Shown: one piece after another, positions 5,085 through 8,533 of the stretch
Position numbering within the stretch: position 1 is the first letter of the stretch
Layout of the letters: each line of letters opens with the position of its first letter
Assembly (NCBI GenBank): GCA_937959095.1
Contig: CALGLY010000809.1
Location: 1-8,533 of the forward strand
Reading direction: 5' to 3'
Length of the DNA stretch: 8,533 nt
Source: an uncultured Saprospiraceae bacterium
Lineage (GTDB): Bacteria; Bacteroidota; Bacteroidia; Chitinophagales; Saprospiraceae
Made by a program: the position numbers and the translations under genes
Notes under the pieces: generated by a model
The model's database searches: none
What the model was told of the DNA's origin: nothing
The model's input: only the letters and a program-made list of their open reading frames with translations

Positions 5085-6293
5085 TTATACCAATTTCCCA
5101 ACGGCTACTTCTATTCTACGAATTGCTTCGCGGAGTTGTTCTTCGGAAGCAGCATACGAAAGTCGGAAACAATTGGGCGCACCAAAGGCACCTCCTGTTA
5201 CGACTGCTACGTGTGCATCGAGTAACAAATATTCGCAAAATTCATCTGCACCATGAATTACCGTATTCCCATGTCGCTTTCCGAAAAAGGCACTAATATC
5301 TGGAAAAATATAGAATGCGCCTTGTGGCTGATTTACTTTGAATCCTGGTATTGCCCCCAGCAATTCCCGCACCATTTCCCGACGCTTCAAGAATGCTGCT
5401 CGCATATTATGTGTAGCTGTCATATCTGCTTCTAAGGCATAGGCAGCCGCTTTTTGTCCAAAAGACGTTGCACCTGATGTCACTTGTCCTTGCACCTTCG
5501 CACAAGCAGCAGCCAACCATTTTGGCGCACCAATATAGCCTAATCGCCAGCCTGTCATCGCAAAACCTTTCGAGAAGCCATTTATAGTAACAGTTCTATC
5601 TTTCACCGCATCGAATGTACCAATGCTCACATGCTTACCTGTGAAATTGATATGCTCATATATTTCATCCGAAAATACCAAGATATTCTCGTGCTTACCG
5701 ATAACTTCTGCAATAGCTGCTAGGTCGTCGTGCGTATAGACAGAACCTGTAGGATTGCAAGGGGAAGAGAATAAAATAGCCTTTGTTCTGCTTGTAACAG
5801 CATCGGCTATAGCTTGAGAAGATACTTTGAAATCATCCTCGATACCTGCCGCCAAAATCACAGGTACACCACCCGCCATCTTGATAATTTCGGAATACGA
5901 AACCCAAAACGGAGCTAATACAATGACTTCATCGCCTTCATTGAGTATCGCTTGGCAAAGATTCATAATGGATTGCTTCGCCCCGTTTGATACTACAATT
6001 TGGTCGAGTCCAAACTCTAAACCATTATCGCGCTTAAATTTAGCTTGTATCGCTTTACGCAATTCTGGCAAACCCGATACAGGCGTGTATTTGGTATAGC
6101 CTTCATCCAATGCTTTTTTTGCAGCTTCTTTGATGTGTGTAGGTGTATCAAAGTCAGGTTCTCCAAGACTTAGACTGATGATATCATGTCCTTCGGCGCG
6201 GAGTTCTCGTCCCATACGCGCCATTTTCAGGGTTGCAGATTCGCTCATATTAAGCAAGCGATCTGAAAGTAGCGAAGTAGCTGTTAGTGCCAT
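5085..6293 (-). CDS. aspC: Class I aspartate-type aminotransferase (PLP)
   Basis: A 402-residue fold-type I PLP enzyme close to the bacterial aspartate aminotransferases of the Thermus/Bacillus type (subgroup Ib) in length and motifs. Visible landmarks are the N-terminal SLGEPDFDTP (42-51), YTPVSGLPELR (69-79), SNGAKQSI (102-109), PCNPTG (178-183, N180 contacting the cofactor), SDEIYEH (208-214, with D209 and Y212), the Schiff-base lysine K242 in INGFSKGFAMTGWRLGY (R250 contacts phosphate), and the substrate carboxylate arginine R377 in CFRLSY. It should transfer the amino group between aspartate and 2-oxoglutarate in the cytoplasm, although related enzymes accept other amino acids. It is complete, probably monocistronic, has a good -7 element 39 nt before its ATG, and is divergent from the acyltransferase. 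A palindromic terminator-like site follows the stop codon. Confidence 0.93.
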   Translation of the reverse strand: MALTATSLLSDRLLNMSESATLKMARMGRELRAEGHDIISLSLGEPDFDTPTHIKEAAKKALDEGYTKYTPVSGLPELRKAIQAKFKRDNGLEFGLDQIVVSNGAKQSIMNLCQAILNEGDEVIVLAPFWVSYSEIIKMAGGVPVILAAGIEDDFKVSSQAIADAVTSRTKAILFSSPCNPTGSVYTHDDLAAIAEVIGKHENILVFSDEIYEHINFTGKHVSIGTFDAVKDRTVTINGFSKGFAMTGWRLGYIGAPKWLAAACAKVQGQVTSGATSFGQKAAAYALEADMTATHNMRAAFLKRREMVRELLGAIPGFKVNQPQGAFYIFPDISAFFGKRHGNTVIHGADEFCEYLLLDAHVAVVTGGAFGAPNCFRLSYAASEEQLREAIRRIEVAVGKLV

Positions 6294-6332
6294 AATTTAA
6301 GTGTACTATTTTAATTTTTAGATAAACTCTTA

Positions 6333-6340
6333 CAAAAGTA
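6333..6340 (-). promoter_or_regulatory. -7 promoter element of the aminotransferase gene
   Basis: The minus strand reads TACTTTTG, a full match to TAnnTTTG, and would give a leader of roughly 30 nt before the ATG at 6293. The -33 TTG is not clear: only CTG is found, 21 nt further upstream. Confidence 0.65.
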
Positions 6341-6458
6341 GTAGTTTTTTAATCGCATTTACAGACTTTTTTCAGCATTTATTCTAACTGCTTAAATTGG
6401 TTTTGTGCGGATACTGAAGTAATTTTACACTGTTCAAAGAACATTAAAAAAAATACAT

Positions 6459-6466
6459 TATTTTAG
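6459..6466 (+). promoter_or_regulatory. Weak -7-like element before the acyltransferase gene
   Basis: The plus strand reads TATTTTAG, one mismatch from TAnnTTTG, 24 nt before the GTG start. The region is very AT-rich, so a chance match is possible, and no -33 TTG is seen. Confidence 0.3.
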
Positions 6467-6490
6467 TAGCCTTTTTTATAAGTAAATTTA

Positions 6491-7780
6491 GTGAAGATAA
6501 ATTATCACATTGTCAAATTTCTGATTGGGTATGGATTTCGTACTTTTTTTCAGAAAATCTATTTTATCAATAAAGAATATATCCCAGAGAACGGCCCGAT
6601 TATTTTTGCAGCGAACCACCCCACTGCATTCATCGAGCCAATCGTGCATATTCCTTTCATGAAAAATTATGAGTCCTTTTTCATTCTACGAGGCGATTAC
6701 TTCAAGGCGACGTGGGCTAGAAAAGCACTCAACAGCCTCAATATCATTCCTATTTTCAGGCAACGAGATGGGGTCGAGAATATGCGTAAGAATATGGAGT
6801 TGTTTGGCGTATTTCAGAATTTACTCCACGAAGACAAGAATATTACTATCATGGTAGAAGGTTCGCATGACTACCATAAACGCCTAAGAACTGTGCAACG
6901 CGGAACAGCTCGCATGACTATTGGAACGTATAAAGCATACGGAGATGACGATATTACTATACTACCAATGGGTGTTAGTTTCAGTGAAGTGACTGCGTTT
7001 AGAGGCATCATATATGTAAAATTTGGAGAACCTATTGTTTTCAAGGACTATGTGAAGCGAGTAGAAGAAAATGAGCGGAAAACCATGCTTCACATCACGA
7101 AGCAAATTCAAGAACGTCTTCGGACATGCATGGTACATATTGAGCAAGAGGCTGACGATGAAGTGACCGACCAGCTCCTAGAAATGAACCGCAATAGTCA
7201 TCGCATTCCTATCTTTTTTGCGTATTCCGAAGAAGATACGCTACTAGAACAGGAAATAGCATTCGCCAATAATGTGAATGATATGCCTGATGCGAAAAAA
7301 GAAAGTTTTAAATCCAAAATGCAAGGCTATCAAGAGGCACTAAAAAAACAGCATATTACAGACTTAGGTATTGGGAAACAGTATATCCTCAACCTTTGGA
7401 ATACTTTATTTGTATTTCTTGGGTTTCCAATTTTTGTATTGAGTTGCTTAGTTCATTTTCCACTTATTTTATTGGTGAAGAAATTAATGGGAATGAATAA
7501 AAAGAAAGAATTCGTCACCTCTCTGGGTTTAGCAGCAACTTCCTTTGGGTATCCTATATGGTGGCTATTGTGGGGAATAATAGCCTTTATCTTTTGGAAT
7601 AAATGGTTGTTTATTGGAGTCGCACTACTGCCTATCCTTACTTATCTTTCCCTTTTTTATTGGGATATTTCTCGCTATTGGAGAGCGGCTTGGCAATTCA
7701 ATAAACTTGGTAAGGATAAGCGAAAGCACTTGTTAAATTTACGCGAAGAAGTCTTTGCTTTTGTGAAGCCTATAGCTTAA
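6491..7780 (+). CDS. PlsC-like lysophospholipid/glycerophosphate acyltransferase with membrane tail
   Basis: A 429-residue protein that begins with GTG. An in-frame TAA lies 12 nt upstream and the next Met falls inside the catalytic domain, so GTG is the only sensible start. The acyltransferase blocks appear in order: ANHPTAFIEP (41-50, catalytic H43), FILRGDYF and IIPIFRQRDG (64-71, 85-94, glycerophosphate binding), IMVEGSHDYHKRLR (120-133), and ILPMGVSF with VKFGEPI (157-164, 176-182). The acidic partner of H43 is E49 rather than Asp, which I recall as usual in a Bacteroidota subfamily. The C-terminal third has about four membrane segments (about 301-330 and 343-392), so it acts at the inner membrane. 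It likely transfers fatty acyl chains to a lipid precursor, but the acceptor is not certain. Its TAA overlaps the stop codon of the convergent cupin gene within TTAA. Confidence 0.9.
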   Translation: MKINYHIVKFLIGYGFRTFFQKIYFINKEYIPENGPIIFAANHPTAFIEPIVHIPFMKNYESFFILRGDYFKATWARKALNSLNIIPIFRQRDGVENMRKNMELFGVFQNLLHEDKNITIMVEGSHDYHKRLRTVQRGTARMTIGTYKAYGDDDITILPMGVSFSEVTAFRGIIYVKFGEPIVFKDYVKRVEENERKTMLHITKQIQERLRTCMVHIEQEADDEVTDQLLEMNRNSHRIPIFFAYSEEDTLLEQEIAFANNVNDMPDAKKESFKSKMQGYQEALKKQHITDLGIGKQYILNLWNTLFVFLGFPIFVLSCLVHFPLILLVKKLMGMNKKKEFVTSLGLAATSFGYPIWWLLWGIIAFIFWNKWLFIGVALLPILTYLSLFYWDISRYWRAAWQFNKLGKDKRKHLLNLREEVFAFVKPIA

Positions 7781-8295
7781 ACTTGCTCAACTAAAGCATA
7801 CAAACTAGAAAGATATTCCTGCGCCGCCACTGTCCCTTCTTCGGGAGACCAGATGGCAAAGTCTTTATCCAAGTTCTTATTGTAAGGCCCTGGTTTTACT
7901 TCAAAAAGGACGGTATCTTCTTCTATGGCAATAAAGGAATGAAAAATATGTGGCTCAATATCAATGCCAAACGATAAACTACCTGCCCGAAGGATGTGAT
8001 GGCTTAGTACGTTGCCTCTCTCATCAAAAATAAAAAAGCAAACTGCACCTTTTAGCAGCACGATAGTCTCGGTCTTTTGCGCTGTGATATGCGTATGCGG
8101 ACGAATGTAACTATAAGGCTGTATGATATTAAACATTCGGTGCATCTTATCCGACGCACTTTTGTGGTAAGGCAAAATAATCCGCTTTCTTGGGCTTTGC
8201 CGAGAGAGAAGGATGGCTTCTTCTATTCTTTCTTCTAGAATTGGTGTTACATCTGAATTTGGGGCTTGCATTGCTAATGGAAAGGTTTTCTTCAT
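7777..8295 (-). CDS. WbuC-like cupin-fold protein
   Basis: A 172-residue protein whose core resembles the WbuC cupin family. YSYIRPHTHITAQKTET (61-77) supplies H67, H69 and E76, and EPHIFHSFIA (114-123) supplies H116 and H119, fitting the two cupin motifs that hold a metal. Between them are ILLKGAVCFFIFD-like strands and FEVKPGPYNKNLDKDFA near the end. WbuC proteins occur in O-antigen clusters and as stand-alone genes, and their activity is not established. I chose the ATG at 8295-8293. A longer frame would have to begin with TTG at 8367, and its extra 24 residues look non-conserved. A possible -33 TTTTTG and a poor -7 lie just upstream, which supports the shorter form. No polysaccharide genes are in view. 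The gene converges with the acyltransferase, and their stop codons overlap by 2 bases. Confidence 0.8.
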   Translation of the reverse strand: MKKTFPLAMQAPNSDVTPILEERIEEAILLSRQSPRKRIILPYHKSASDKMHRMFNIIQPYSYIRPHTHITAQKTETIVLLKGAVCFFIFDERGNVLSHHILRAGSLSFGIDIEPHIFHSFIAIEEDTVLFEVKPGPYNKNLDKDFAIWSPEEGTVAAQEYLSSLYALVEQV

Positions 8296-8533
8296 TTTAT
8301 ATTCTCTTAAGTAATGTGTACTAGAGTTGTTCAAAAACAATAACTTGGTATATAAGGGAATCGGCAAAAAACATCTTTTCGCGCTATATTTTAGCTTTTT
8401 TCTCGTCCGTAGTTAAGGCTATGCACAAAAGAGCTTTATCTAGCACAAAAATCTAAGAACTTGTTGGGAATTTATTTTTTAAAAACTCACGTTTAGGGGT
8501 TAGGTAAGAAATAAGCTACCCATTATGGCGACA
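8296..8533. other. 238-bp region at the right edge without a supported gene
   Basis: I find no reading frame I would defend. On the minus strand a frame entering from the right edge ends at a TAA near 8499 after VAIMGSLFLT, which could be the C-terminus of a gene outside the window. On the plus strand an ATG at 8525 has only three codons in view. The middle (about 8368-8480) is AT-rich with runs of A and T on both sides of TCCGTAGTTAAGGCTATGCA, and may be a dispersed intergenic repeat. Nothing in the window confirms this. Confidence 0.4.

Noticed and set aside
6491..6640. Glu in place of Asp in the acyltransferase H-x5-D motif as a loss of function
   Set aside because: All other blocks are intact, and I recall NHPT-x-F-x-EP as normal in a Bacteroidota subfamily, so it is probably active.
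8296..8367. Upstream extension of the cupin gene by 24 codons
   Set aside because: The extension needs a TTG start, its residues look unstructured and non-conserved, and a good ATG exists at 8295.
8525..8533. ATG at the right edge as a gene start
   Set aside because: Only three codons are visible and no promoter element precedes them.

Overview
The window most likely comes from a member of the Bacteroidota. Three intergenic regions carry good matches to the -7 promoter element of that phylum (TAnnTTTG), genes lack clear Shine-Dalgarno sequences, and several products are types I associate with the phylum: a short HPF, a DUF5522-like Cys protein, a TerB-like protein and a PlsC-like acyltransferase with a membrane tail. 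A Saprospiria-like relative is possible, but the sequence does not settle it.

Left part (1-3395, all minus strand). In transcription order: a short ribosome hibernation factor (HPF); a small conserved gene that has lost its ATG and carries an internal TAA; a soluble PAS-GAF histidine kinase; a tandem universal stress protein; and the first 26 codons of an NAD-binding dehydrogenase 11 nt further on. The kinase has no response regulator in view. The set reads as a stress and stationary-phase neighbourhood, although joint regulation is only inferred.

Middle part (3396-4462, minus strand). A complete tRNA-Arg(TCG) with its own promoter and terminator lies downstream of a small GIY-YIG nuclease gene. 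Upstream of that gene is a second copy of the same tRNA. It has a promoter and the first 61 nt, identical in sequence, but it is cut off inside the T-loop and split by a 26-bp GC-rich palindromic insert at the anticodon stem/loop boundary. This looks like a minimal mobile islet of about 369 bp (3762-4130) that enters a tRNA at its T-loop and supplies a new promoter and 5' part, so that a working tRNA is rebuilt. It is the most interesting signal here. Next to it is a 56-residue DUF5522-like Cys protein whose ATG directly abuts the stop codon of a TerB-like gene.

Right part (4463-8533). A TerB-like gene is followed by an intergenic region with two perfect palindromes, then a class I aspartate-type aminotransferase (minus). 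A 197-bp divergent promoter region separates it from a plus-strand acyltransferase that starts with GTG. The acyltransferase converges, sharing a TTAA over the two stop codons, with a WbuC-like cupin gene (minus). The last 238 bp hold no gene I can support. No CRISPR array, rRNA, complete insertion sequence or replication origin was seen.
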